NCBI RefSeq assembly: GCF_001015195.1
Contig: NZ_LDES01000095.1
Location: 1-64,000 of the forward strand
DNA length: 64,000 nucleotides
Direction of reading: 5' to 3'
Origin: Sphingomonas sp. Y57
GTDB taxonomy: Bacteria > Pseudomonadota > Alphaproteobacteria > Sphingomonadales > Sphingomonadaceae
Below the pieces are notes generated by a model that saw only the letters and a program-made list of their open reading frames with translations, was not told where the DNA came from and did not search any database. Shown piece after piece: positions 8,937-17,551 of the stretch. Numbering within the stretch: position 1 is the stretch's first letter; every line of letters starts with the position of its first letter. Position numbers and translations under genes: made by a program.

Positions 8937-10251
8937 GCGGCGCCTCCTCGGCCGCGCTGGCGTGCGCAACAGGCGGTTGATCGCACCTCAGATCCGACAT
9001 GATCGTCGCGGACGCCTGCCAGAAATGCCAGGCCGACCAGAGCGCTGCGAACGACACGAGCAGCAGCGCGACGCGAAGCGAAGCCGGACCCAGGCTCGCC
9101 TGCAGCGCATCGCTCAATATTCCGACGAGCTGCGGCCCGATCCCCATTCCGATCAGATTGGCGAGCAGCATCACGATCGCGATGGTGGTGGCGCGCATAT
9201 CGGCCCCGACGAGCCGTTGGAGGATCGAGAAGGTGGGCGCGAAGAAGAAATTGATCAGGATCTGGAACACCGCGAGCGCGAGCAGCGCCTGCCAGGGCTG
9301 AGGCGCGAACAGGAACAGGGTGAAGACCGGCACGAGCATCGCGACGACCAGGGCGGTGAAGCGGAGCTGGCCGCGCTCATCCTCGCCGAACAGTCTGGCA
9401 GAGACGAAGCCGCCGGCCAGCACGCCGAGGACGCCACACCCCCCGAGCGTCAGGCCCAGCCACCGCCCGACCTCGGCGGTGCCGATGCCATGGACGCGAA
9501 TGAGCAGCGCGGCGAACCAGGGCGCCGATCCGTAGCCCAGGAAGAAGAACAGCACGACCGCCGCGACGAGATGGCGCGAGGCGCGCCGTCGCCAGAGCAC
9601 AGCCAGCACCGCGCCATAGCCGGGCAGCGCGGTGCGGACGGGCTGGAGCGGTTGCGCGCGCCAACGATCGTGCAGCGTGACGCGGGCGAGCAATGCCAGG
9701 AGCAGGCCCGGCAGCGCCATGACGAAAAAGGTCTCGCGCCAACCGATCCGCTCGACCAGCACACCGCCGATGACGAAGGCGATCACGCCGGCAAGCGGGC
9801 TGCCGAGCCAGTAGACCCCCATTGCGCGTGTGCGTTCGGCGGCACCGGGATAGAAATCGCCGACCAGCGAATAGGTTGGCGGCTTGCAGCCGGCTTCGCC
9901 GACCGCCGCGCCGATCCGGGCGAGGACGAGGTGCCAGTAGCTCGTTATCAGCAGGCACGCCATGACGGTGCAGCTCCACAGGCCGATCGCGACCGCGGCG
10001 ACCCGCGCCCGATTGCCGCGGTCGGCCCAGCGCGCGAGCGGGAGGCCCGCGATCGCATAGAAGAGCGCGAAGGCGATCCCCGTCACGAAGCCGAGCTGGG
10101 TGTCCGACAGCGCGAGGTCAGCCTTAATCGTCTCGAGCATGAGCCCCATCAGCGCCCGATCGGTCAGATTGAGCGTGTAGATTGCGGTCATCAGGCCGAG
10201 CGCATAGCGCCGGTAGCCGCCGCGCATGCCGATGTCGGTCGTGATCGCCAT
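8926..10251 (-). CDS. MFS transporter (spinster-like sphingomonad family)
   Basis: 441 aa with about twelve hydrophobic segments. The ATG at 10251 shares one base with the M81 stop (TGATG); the frame stays open far upstream but that part lies within the M81 gene. Family marks include SDTQLGFVTGIAFALFY, the loop motif LARWADRGNR and GEAGCKPP after TM4. Proteins of this type sit next to catabolic hydrolases in sphingomonads and probably move organic acids, esters or peptides across the inner membrane. It is related to the two other MFS proteins at 30.7 and 48.7 kb, but less closely than those two are to each other. Confidence 0.88.
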   Translation of the reverse strand: MAITTDIGMRGGYRRYALGLMTAIYTLNLTDRALMGLMLETIKADLALSDTQLGFVTGIAFALFYAIAGLPLARWADRGNRARVAAVAIGLWSCTVMACLLITSYWHLVLARIGAAVGEAGCKPPTYSLVGDFYPGAAERTRAMGVYWLGSPLAGVIAFVIGGVLVERIGWRETFFVMALPGLLLALLARVTLHDRWRAQPLQPVRTALPGYGAVLAVLWRRRASRHLVAAVVLFFFLGYGSAPWFAALLIRVHGIGTAEVGRWLGLTLGGCGVLGVLAGGFVSARLFGEDERGQLRFTALVVAMLVPVFTLFLFAPQPWQALLALAVFQILINFFFAPTFSILQRLVGADMRATTIAIVMLLANLIGMGIGPQLVGILSDALQASLGPASLRVALLLVSFAALWSAWHFWQASATIMSDLRCDQPPVAHASAAEEAPLAG

Positions 10252-11750
10252 CACCCCTCCCTGCCCTCGCGTGATGCCAGCATATCGACCAGCCTGCCAT
10301 GGGGCCGTTCGACATGGGGCCAATAATTGCCGTCCCGCTTGGTGTAGATCGGCCGGGCAAAGTCGGCCGGGACCGCGCCCGGCGTGGACGCATAGAGGAT
10401 GTCGGCGGCGAGCGGCGCGAAGGCGGCGTGGAAATGCTGCGCGGACTTGACGACGATCAGGGCGCGATCGGCAAGCGAGATTCCAATGCCGGTGAAGGCG
10501 TCCAGCGCTTTGATCTGGTTGCGCTGCGAGACGAGCAGGATGTGCAGCGCGTGGGGCCCCTCGACCCAGGCGGCCGGACCGAAGGGCTGCCAACCACCGT
10601 AAGTCGACTGGCCATGATCGTCGGCCAGGCCCCGCACGACGACCTCCAGGTCGACCGGCGCGCCCGACGTCGGACCCGCCTTGCCGCCGATCCGCAACAG
10701 AAGCCTGGCACCCACGCCCGCCGTCCGGCAGATCGCGACCGCGAGCGGATCCCAGATCGCGCCGAGCGCCACATTGGCGATCCGGCGTTCGATGATGTGC
10801 GCGAGGATGAAGCTGCTGTCGCCGGGCGCGCCACCGCCGGGGTTGTCGGCGACGTCGGCGATCACGACGGGCGAGCGGGTCGCCGCCTGCGCCTGATCGA
10901 GCGCCTGTGCCACATCTATCGAGCGCGCCGCGACCTGATCGCGCAGCGCCCAGAAGTCGCTGCCAAGCCGGTCCGCCAGCGCCTGGGCGCGCGACGCGTC
11001 GCCATCGGCGATCACCCAGAGCCGCGCGCCGGTCTCGGGCACATCGCCGCAGGGAAAGCCATGACCGAGCGACACCGACAGGATGCCGTCGCGCCCCTCG
11101 AACGCCTCCATATGGGCGACGAAGGAGCGCATCGGCTCACGGGTGGTGTGGAAGAAGCCGATCATGTCGCAATCGTGGACCGCGGTGACCGGGCGGATGT
11201 CCCCACGCCGCGTTCGGATCAGAATATCGAGCAGCTCATCGGCGCGTTCGCGCCAGTCGACATGCGGATAGTGTTTGAAGCAGATGATCGCATCGGCCGA
11301 GCAGCGCATGCGCTCGGTAAAATGGCAGTGGAGATCGAGTTCGGCGCCGACCGCGACCAGAGGCCCGACGATGGCGCGCACCGCCTCGAGCAGATCGCCT
11401 TCGCAATCGTCATAATCTTCGGCGATCATCGCGCCGTGCAGGGTCAATTGGACGATGTCGACCGGCATGGCGGCCCGCAGATCCTCGAGCAGCGCATCGC
11501 GCAGATGCTCATAGGCCGACCGGACGGTCGGCCCGCCCGGCACCGCCCAGGCCGCGAGGCTCTCCGCGACATCGAGACCGGCGCGTTCGGCGGCCATCCG
11601 CATATGGTGCACATAGGATCCGACGCCTTCGGGGGCGCGGGCACTGCCGTCGCCGCGGAACAGGCCGTTGAGCTCGAAATCGGCGAGGCCGGTCGGGATC
11701 GTCGCGAAGCTGTTGGTCTCGGTGCCGAGGCTGGCGATGAAGATCCGCAT
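10251..11750 (-). CDS. M81 family metallopeptidase (MlrC-like)
   Basis: 499 aa. The ATG at 11750 lies two bases after the previous stop; a TTG six bases earlier is less likely. It opens with MRIFIASLGTETNSF, then HGAMIAEDYDDCEGD, and a metal-site segment DLHCH followed by KHYPHVD, which matches the Asp/His/His zinc ligands described for MlrC. M81 proteins hydrolyse linear peptides or amide/lactam-type compounds; MlrC itself acts on linear microcystin products, but no mlrA, mlrB or mlrD partner is present here. Cytoplasmic; probably processes an imported substrate of this operon. Confidence 0.85.
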   Translation of the reverse strand: MRIFIASLGTETNSFATIPTGLADFELNGLFRGDGSARAPEGVGSYVHHMRMAAERAGLDVAESLAAWAVPGGPTVRSAYEHLRDALLEDLRAAMPVDIVQLTLHGAMIAEDYDDCEGDLLEAVRAIVGPLVAVGAELDLHCHFTERMRCSADAIICFKHYPHVDWRERADELLDILIRTRRGDIRPVTAVHDCDMIGFFHTTREPMRSFVAHMEAFEGRDGILSVSLGHGFPCGDVPETGARLWVIADGDASRAQALADRLGSDFWALRDQVAARSIDVAQALDQAQAATRSPVVIADVADNPGGGAPGDSSFILAHIIERRIANVALGAIWDPLAVAICRTAGVGARLLLRIGGKAGPTSGAPVDLEVVVRGLADDHGQSTYGGWQPFGPAAWVEGPHALHILLVSQRNQIKALDAFTGIGISLADRALIVVKSAQHFHAAFAPLAADILYASTPGAVPADFARPIYTKRDGNYWPHVERPHGRLVDMLASREGREG

Positions 11751-11752
11751 CC

Positions 11753-13234
11753 TCAATCCTTGCGCACGAAACGGATGGGCGGCAGCGACGGTTCGAGACG
11801 GAGCGACAGGGCGCGCTCGGCACCGGTCTCGTCGGCCGCGAGCATGACCCGGTTCGAGCGCTCGAACGGATGGACCAGATGGATGGGATAGCGATCGCTG
11901 GGTGCGAACCGCCAGCTGCCGTCGCGCGCGGGCTCGAGCCGCTCGCGCAGGTCGCCGCGATGGAAGAGCAGGCCTTTGCCGTCCGCATCGGGGTGCAGCT
12001 CGACATCGCCATAGCCCGGATGTTGATAGGCTCCGGCATAGATCGAGATGCAGCCCCGCGCCTTGTCGCCCATCCCGATGCCGGCGCCGACGCCGGCAAG
12101 GTTCGCGCGCGCCCGATCGTCGACCTTCGCTTCATAAGCGCGCCGATGATCGGCCAGCGGCGGGCTTGCCCGCCCGAACAGCCTGTCGGCGATTTGCTCG
12201 TTGACGACGCGGGCGGGCAAGACGCAGCCGAAGTTGAGGAAGCTGACGATGGCCAGGCGCTCGTCGGGGAACAGGGTGACGTCGCTGCTCACATCGTGGA
12301 GATAGCCGCCATGCGAGACACGCCGCCGTCCGGCGTGCTGATCGACGCACCAGCCCAGCGCATAAGCGGCGGTCGGCGAGGGGGCGGTGCTGTCGGCGCC
12401 CATCTCGATCTGCGGCCGGTGAATGTCGGCCAAGATGTTGCCGTCGATCAGCCGCCGACCGCCGACCCAGCCCGCGTCCAGGTTGAACGCCGCCCAACGC
12501 GCCATGTCCTCGACCGTCGACCAGATCGCGCCGCCTGATGGGGCCGTCGCCGCGGTCGAGAGCAACCGGGTCGTGACGATCGCCCGATCAGCGTTTTCAT
12601 GATGGCAGTCGGTGACATTCTCCGCCTGTGGGCGGGTAAAGCTGGTGGCGGACATCCCGAGCGGTTCGAGGATCCGGGTCGCAACCATGCGGTCCCAGCT
12701 CTCGCCGATGACGCGCTCGGCGGCATGACCCGCCAGCGTGGTCGTCAGATTATTATACTGGAATCGCTCGCGGAACGCGCAGCTCGGCTCGAGCCAGGCC
12801 AGTCGCGAGGCGAGTTCGCCGCGCGACGCGGGATAGCCCTTCCAGAGCCAGTCATGCCGCGGGAGACCGGTCCGCATGGTGATCAGGTCGCGCAGCGTGG
12901 CATGGTCGGTCGCGACGGGATCGGCGAAGCGGACGTCGGGAAGATAGCCGCGGAGCCTGGCGTCGAAGTCGAGGCGCCCCTCGTCGACCAGCATGCCCAG
13001 CAAGGTCGCGTTGATCGCCTTGGTCGTCGAGGCGATCGGATAGGCGGTGGCGGCATCGACCGGCGCCGTCCCGCCGGCCGCGCGCAAGCCATAGCCGCGT
13101 GCGAAGCGCAGCGCGCCGTCGATCACGACCGCGACGGCCGCGCCGGGCGCGCGGGTCTCGGCGAGAGCGGCCTCCATCACCCGATCGACGCGATCGGCGA
13201 GCGCCGCGTCAGACAGGTTCGACCCGATGGTCAT
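11753..13234 (-). CDS. serine hydrolase of the beta-lactamase / D-aminopeptidase (S12) family
   Basis: 493 aa. The catalytic SxxK motif is STTK (Ser69, Lys72) and the second motif is YNN (Tyr160-Asn162), both intact. A C-terminal extension after about residue 370 forms an extra domain, as in D-aminopeptidases and estB-like esterases. No clear signal peptide. It overlaps the aldehyde dehydrogenase stop by four bases and is followed at once by the M81 gene. Likely an amidase or esterase on small substrates; a beta-lactam resistance role is less likely in this catabolic context. Confidence 0.83.
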   Translation of the reverse strand: MTIGSNLSDAALADRVDRVMEAALAETRAPGAAVAVVIDGALRFARGYGLRAAGGTAPVDAATAYPIASTTKAINATLLGMLVDEGRLDFDARLRGYLPDVRFADPVATDHATLRDLITMRTGLPRHDWLWKGYPASRGELASRLAWLEPSCAFRERFQYNNLTTTLAGHAAERVIGESWDRMVATRILEPLGMSATSFTRPQAENVTDCHHENADRAIVTTRLLSTAATAPSGGAIWSTVEDMARWAAFNLDAGWVGGRRLIDGNILADIHRPQIEMGADSTAPSPTAAYALGWCVDQHAGRRRVSHGGYLHDVSSDVTLFPDERLAIVSFLNFGCVLPARVVNEQIADRLFGRASPPLADHRRAYEAKVDDRARANLAGVGAGIGMGDKARGCISIYAGAYQHPGYGDVELHPDADGKGLLFHRGDLRERLEPARDGSWRFAPSDRYPIHLVHPFERSNRVMLAADETGAERALSLRLEPSLPPIRFVRKD

Positions 13235-14742
13235 GCGAAGACCTGCACCGACGTGCTGGCCAGATATTGCCGCAGCCCATCCAGGCCGCCCTCGGTGCCG
13301 ATCCCCGATTGCTTGTGCCCACCCTTGTCGACGGCGCCCGGCGACGGTCCGCCGCTCGGCGCGCCGGTCGCGTTGATCACCGTCCAGCCGACGTCCAGCC
13401 GCTCCGCCATCCTGAGCGCCCGCCCGATGTCGCGTGTCCAGACGATCGCCGACAGACCGTAGATGCTGTCATTGGCGGTCCGGATCGCCTGCGCCTCGTC
13501 CTGAAAGCTCAGCACCGCCAGGATGGGGCCGAAAATTTCCTCGCGGGCCACGCGATGCTGCCGCTCCACGTCGTCGAGCAGCATCGGTGCCATATAATAG
13601 CCGCCCGGTACGGGAGGTGCGCCCATATCGGCCCCGATCGTCCGGGCGCCTTCGGCCCGGCCGGCGTCGAGATAGCATCGCACCTTGTCGAGATGGCCTT
13701 GGCTGACCAGGGCGCCATAGGTCGTGTCCGGATTGAGCGGATCGCCGGGACGCAGCCGGTCGAGCCGCCGCACAATATGATCGAGAAGCGCATCCTTGAT
13801 CGATGCCTCGACCAGTAGGCGCGAGCTGGCGGTGCAGACTTGCCCCTGGTTCCAGAAGGCGCGGGTGACGACAGCTGCGGCGACTTCGGCCAGATCGGGC
13901 GCGTCGGCGAAGACGATGTTCGGCGCCTTGCCACCGCATTCGAGGACGAGCCGCTTCATGTTCGACTGGCCGGCGGCGACCAGCAGCTTCTTGCCGGTAG
14001 CCGAGCTGCCGGTAAAGGTCAGCAGGTCGACGTCCATATGGCGGGCGAGCGCATCCCCCACCGCGCCGTCGCCATGAATGACGTTGAAGACACCCTCGGG
14101 GACGCCTGCTTCCAGCGCCAGCTCGGCCAGCCGCCGGGTCGCGGCCGAGGTCAATTCGGACGGCTTCAGCACCAGCGAATTGCCCGCGGCGAGCGCGGGC
14201 CCGATCTTGCCCGCGGCGAGGGCCAGCGGGAAATTCCAGCCGGTGATCGCCCCGACCACCCCGATCGGCCGCTGCATCTGCCAGGACAGGTGCGAGCCAG
14301 AGGCGGCATGGACCATGGCTGGCAGCTTGTCGCAGGCCTCGGCATTGTAGCGCAGGATCGCGGCGGTGACCGGCAGGTCGCCGATCAGCGCTTCGCCGAT
14401 CGGCTTGCCGACATCGAGGCATTCGAGCAGCGCGAGATCTTCGGCATGCGCATCGACCAGTGCGGCGAACCGCAGCATCACCGCCCTGCGCGCAGCGGGC
14501 GTAGCGCCGCTCCACCGACGTGCCACGAAGGAGCGGCGCGCCGACGCGACCGCCGCATCGACGTCATCCGGATGGCCGCTGGCGAAGCTGTAGAAGGCGG
14601 AGCCATCGCGCGGAGCGCATTTAGAAACTGTCGCGTCGCCGCGCGGAGGCGAAGCTCGTCCATCGATCATGTTCAGGATCGTCGGCTTCACGAGGGCGGC
14701 GCGCGCGGCCCAGTCGGCGGCGGGCTTGGGTTGCGGGCTCAT
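13231..14742 (-). CDS. NAD(P)-dependent aldehyde dehydrogenase
   Basis: 503 aa, normal length. Conserved pieces include TGWNFPLALAAGKIGPAL, KPSE, the nucleotide-binding FTGSSATGKK, ECGGKAPN with the catalytic Glu, and the catalytic Cys in NQGQVCTASSR. It oxidises an aldehyde to the acid. Its ATG overlaps the SDR stop by four bases and its own stop overlaps the serine hydrolase start, so it is a fully coupled operon member. In this setting it may handle the aldehyde released by the E1/E2 complex. Confidence 0.9.
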   Translation of the reverse strand: MSPQPKPAADWAARAALVKPTILNMIDGRASPPRGDATVSKCAPRDGSAFYSFASGHPDDVDAAVASARRSFVARRWSGATPAARRAVMLRFAALVDAHAEDLALLECLDVGKPIGEALIGDLPVTAAILRYNAEACDKLPAMVHAASGSHLSWQMQRPIGVVGAITGWNFPLALAAGKIGPALAAGNSLVLKPSELTSAATRRLAELALEAGVPEGVFNVIHGDGAVGDALARHMDVDLLTFTGSSATGKKLLVAAGQSNMKRLVLECGGKAPNIVFADAPDLAEVAAAVVTRAFWNQGQVCTASSRLLVEASIKDALLDHIVRRLDRLRPGDPLNPDTTYGALVSQGHLDKVRCYLDAGRAEGARTIGADMGAPPVPGGYYMAPMLLDDVERQHRVAREEIFGPILAVLSFQDEAQAIRTANDSIYGLSAIVWTRDIGRALRMAERLDVGWTVINATGAPSGGPSPGAVDKGGHKQSGIGTEGGLDGLRQYLASTSVQVFA

Positions 14743-15575
14743 CCTGCCATGGTCTCCCGCGCCGGGCGACGGGCCTGGCGCTGGCGGCGCGCCGCGAAGC
14801 TGGCGCAGCCGGTCATACCGCCATCGATGATCAGGGGTGACGCCGTGATGTGGCGCGCTTCGTCGGAGAGCAGGAATGCCACCGCGCCGGCGATGTCGTC
14901 AGCCGTTCCGAGGTCGCCCAGCGGAACCGCCGCCGCCAGCTCCGCCAAAGACGGCGGAGCAACCGCCCCTTCGTCCATCCGCCCGCCGACGATGCGATCC
15001 CAGGCCGGCGTGCGGACGTCGCCCGGCATGACCGAGCAGCAGCGGATCGCCAGGCCTTGCTCGGCGCAATATTGGGCGACCGACAGGGTCAGGTGGTGGA
15101 GCGCCGCCTTGCTGGCGCCATAAGCGGGGGCGTGCGGCGTGGCGCGCATTGCCGCGATCGAGGCGATGTTGACGATGGCGCCCGACCGGGCCTCGCGCAG
15201 CGCGCGCAGCGATGTCCGGCAGCCGAGAAAGGCGCCCTCGACATTGACCCGGAAAATGGCGCGCCAACGGTCGAGCGAAAGCCGTTCGAGGCTCAGATCG
15301 TCGACCGGCCCGATGACCCCGGCATTGTTGACGAGACCGTCAAGCCGGCCATGGAGCGCCATGATCTCCCCGACGACGCGCTGCCAATCGTCCTCGCTGG
15401 TGACATCGAGCCGCGCATAGGACGCGGATCCGCCGTGCCAGCCGGACGGCGGATCGTCGTGAATGTCGGTCGCGACAAGCTGCGCGCCGCAGCGCTGAAG
15501 CAGCTCGGCGATCGCTGCACCGATGCCGGAGCCGGCCCCGGTCACCAGGATGATTTTCCCGTCCAGATTCAGCAC
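14739..15575 (-). CDS. short-chain dehydrogenase/reductase
   Basis: 278 aa from a GTG at 15575 that overlaps the E2 stop (GTGCTGA); the upstream open frame lies in the E2 gene. Classical SDR pattern: TGAGSGIG cofactor motif, NNAGV, YGASK active site and a closing DGG. It has an extra Arg-rich tail after the usual C-terminus. Likely oxidises a secondary alcohol or diol released by the esterases, which would give an oxo-substrate for the neighbouring thiamine-dependent complex; the substrate itself is not visible from sequence. Confidence 0.88.
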   Translation of the reverse strand: MLNLDGKIILVTGAGSGIGAAIAELLQRCGAQLVATDIHDDPPSGWHGGSASYARLDVTSEDDWQRVVGEIMALHGRLDGLVNNAGVIGPVDDLSLERLSLDRWRAIFRVNVEGAFLGCRTSLRALREARSGAIVNIASIAAMRATPHAPAYGASKAALHHLTLSVAQYCAEQGLAIRCCSVMPGDVRTPAWDRIVGGRMDEGAVAPPSLAELAAAVPLGDLGTADDIAGAVAFLLSDEARHITASPLIIDGGMTGCASFAARRQRQARRPARETMAG

Positions 15576-16276
15576 CGGGCCGGCTCCGGATCGAGCAGGC
15601 AGGCCGGCGCCTCGAGACGCGCACGCAAGGCCTGGAGAAAGGCCGCCGCGGTCGTCCCGTCGATCGCGCGATGATCGACCGACAAGGTACAGCTGAGCAG
15701 CCTCGCAAGACGCGGCGCACCGGCCGCGTCCGGCAAAAGCTGGGGCCGTGCCGCGCCGACGGCCAGGATCGCGCATTGCGGCGCGTTGATGATCGCGTCG
15801 AACTGCTCGACCCCGAACATGCCGAGATTGGATATGCTGAAGGTGCCGCCCATGATCTCGGCCATGGTCAGCTCCTGCCGGGCGGCGCGCGCCGCCAGCG
15901 CCCTCGTCTCCTCGGCGATCTCCCAGACCGATTTCCGATTGGCCTGGGCGACGATCGGCGTCGATAGTCCGCCCGACACCGCGGTCACGATCGCGATATG
16001 CGCATCGGCATAGCTGCGAATGCCGTCATCGGCCCATTGGATGTTGAGCTCCGGCACCTCGACCAGGGACAGCCCGCAGGCCTTGACGATGAAGGCGTTG
16101 ACCGACGGCGCATTCCCCCGTTGGGCGCCTATCGCCTCGCGCAGGGCGAGCAGCGCGTCCAGCTCGATCGCGGCGGTCAGCCGGAAATGCGGGATCGTCC
16201 GGGTCGCCTCGGCCATCCGCGCGGCGATGATCCGGCGCAGCGGCGTCAGCGGCGCGAGCTCATGGTCGTCAGCCAT
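15569..16276 (-). CDS. 2-oxoacid dehydrogenase E2 catalytic (acyltransferase) domain only
   Basis: About 235 aa (a second ATG stands six bases upstream at 16282). It consists solely of the acyltransferase core: TPLRRIIAARM at the start and the active-site box VDHRAIDG (His204 and Asp208 counted from the upstream ATG). The lipoyl domain and the peripheral subunit-binding domain that normally precede it are missing; a lipoyl domain is encoded separately in the gene just upstream, overlapping by eight bases or more. It would transfer the acyl group from lipoyl to CoA in an acetoin- or branched-chain-type complex. Confidence 0.88.
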   Translation of the reverse strand: MADDHELAPLTPLRRIIAARMAEATRTIPHFRLTAAIELDALLALREAIGAQRGNAPSVNAFIVKACGLSLVEVPELNIQWADDGIRSYADAHIAIVTAVSGGLSTPIVAQANRKSVWEIAEETRALAARAARQELTMAEIMGGTFSISNLGMFGVEQFDAIINAPQCAILAVGAARPQLLPDAAGAPRLARLLSCTLSVDHRAIDGTTAAAFLQALRARLEAPACLLDPEPARC

Positions 16277-16514
16277 CGTCATGTTCGATTTCGCCCAGGC
16301 TCGAATTGACCATCACCTCGTCACCCGGCTGCGCCTTGATCAGCACGAGGATACCGCTGACCGGCGCCTCGACCTCCTGAGTCGCCTTGGCGGTTTCGAC
16401 CTCGACGATCGGCTCGCCGGCCTCGACCCGGTCGCCCTCGGATCGCAGCCAGGCCACCACGGTGGCCTCGTCGATGCCCATGCCGCCCTTGGGCAGGTTC
16501 ACGCTCGTTCTCAT
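16269..16514 (-). CDS. free-standing lipoyl domain protein
   Basis: 81 aa from ATG 16514 (MRTSVNLPKGG); a GTG at 16547 overlapping the E1 beta stop is an alternative start. It is one complete lipoyl/biotinyl hammerhead domain, with the modified Lys in ETAKA (Lys43) and the EGDxV and PGDEV turns. It sits between E1 beta and the lipoyl-less E2 catalytic gene, so it most likely acts as the mobile acyl carrier of that complex. No linker or subunit-binding segment follows, so how it docks is unclear. Confidence 0.87.
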   Translation of the reverse strand: MRTSVNLPKGGMGIDEATVVAWLRSEGDRVEAGEPIVEVETAKATQEVEAPVSGILVLIKAQPGDEVMVNSSLGEIEHDDG

Positions 16515-16543
16515 GATCAGTTCCAGTCTCGATAGCCGGGGGG

Positions 16544-17551
16544 TCACAGCAGCGCGCGCGCCGCTGCGAGGATGCGGTCCTTGTCGGGAAACAGCTGGCT
16601 CTCGAGCGCCGGGCTGAACGGAATGTGGATATCGGGCGCGCAGAGCCGCCGGATCGGGCGGCGCAGGCTCTCGAAGCCATGTTCGCCGATCAGGGCGGCG
16701 ATCTCGGCGGTGGCGCCGGCGGTCAGATGCGCATTCTCGACGAGAAGGACGCGCCCGGTCTTGCGCACCGAGCCGATGATCGTCTCGAGATCGAGCGGCT
16801 TGAGCGTGCGTGGATCGACGATTTCGGCCGAGACGCCCTCCGCCTCGAGCGCCTCCGCCGCCTCGAGCGCCGGCCGCATCGCGCCGCCGATCGCGACGAT
16901 GGTGATGTCGTCACCGGACCGGCGGATGTCGGCCTTGCCGATCGGCACGAGATGATCCGCACCGATCGGGACCTCGCCCTTGACCGGCCAGAGCTTGGTA
17001 TCTTCGAAGATCAGCACCGGATCGTCGTCACGCACCGCCGACTTGAGCAGCCCCTTGATGTCGGCCGGGGTGGTCGGGCACAGAATCTTGAGGCCCGGTA
17101 CGTTCATGAACATCGGATAGGGCCGGTCGCTGTGCTGGGCGGCGATCGACGCGTTGTAGTACATGCAGCAGCGGAACACGGCGGGCACCCGGACCTGCCC
17201 GCCCGTCATGAAGCGCAGCTTGGCGGCCTGGTTGATGATCGGATCGGACGCCAGATACATGAAGCTCGAGATGGTCAGATCGACGATCGGCCTGAGCCCG
17301 CTGATCGCCGCGCCGACCGCCATGCCGGTAAAGCTCGTCTCCGAGATCGGCATGCTCCAGATCCGCCGCTCATCGAAGCGCTCGACCAGTTTGCCGCCGC
17401 CATAGACCGCGATGTCCTCGCCCATCATGATCACGCTCGGATCGCGGTCGAGCTCCTCGAGCTGCGCCTGGACCAGCGCGTCGAGATAGCTCATCCGCTG
17501 GGTCGCGGGTGGCGCCTCGAGCGCGTTGGCCGTCGCGTCGATGTCGATCAT
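16544..17551 (-). CDS. 2-oxoacid (acetoin-type) dehydrogenase E1 beta subunit
   Basis: 335 aa, normal length for E1 beta. It carries MSYLDALVQAQLEELDRD and GEDIAVYGG near the start and an IVDPRTLKPLD segment in the C-terminal transketolase domain. It forms the thiamine-dependent E1 with the alpha subunit, whose stop it overlaps by four bases. Family members act on pyruvate, branched-chain oxoacids or acetoin; the operon context with an SDR and an aldehyde dehydrogenase favours an acyloin-type substrate, but this is inference. Confidence 0.9.
   Translation of the reverse strand: MIDIDATANALEAPPATQRMSYLDALVQAQLEELDRDPSVIMMGEDIAVYGGGKLVERFDERRIWSMPISETSFTGMAVGAAISGLRPIVDLTISSFMYLASDPIINQAAKLRFMTGGQVRVPAVFRCCMYYNASIAAQHSDRPYPMFMNVPGLKILCPTTPADIKGLLKSAVRDDDPVLIFEDTKLWPVKGEVPIGADHLVPIGKADIRRSGDDITIVAIGGAMRPALEAAEALEAEGVSAEIVDPRTLKPLDLETIIGSVRKTGRVLLVENAHLTAGATAEIAALIGEHGFESLRRPIRRLCAPDIHIPFSPALESQLFPDKDRILAAARALL

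Noticed and set aside
10251-11750. Microcystin degradation cluster because of the MlrC-like protein
   Set aside because: M81 proteins are widespread; no MlrA-type membrane protease, MlrB or MlrD partner was found, and the operon context points to another substrate.
11753-13234. Antibiotic-resistance beta-lactamase
   Set aside because: Beta-lactamase fold and SxxK motif are present, but no export signal, an extra C-terminal domain and a catabolic operon favour an S12 hydrolase or esterase.
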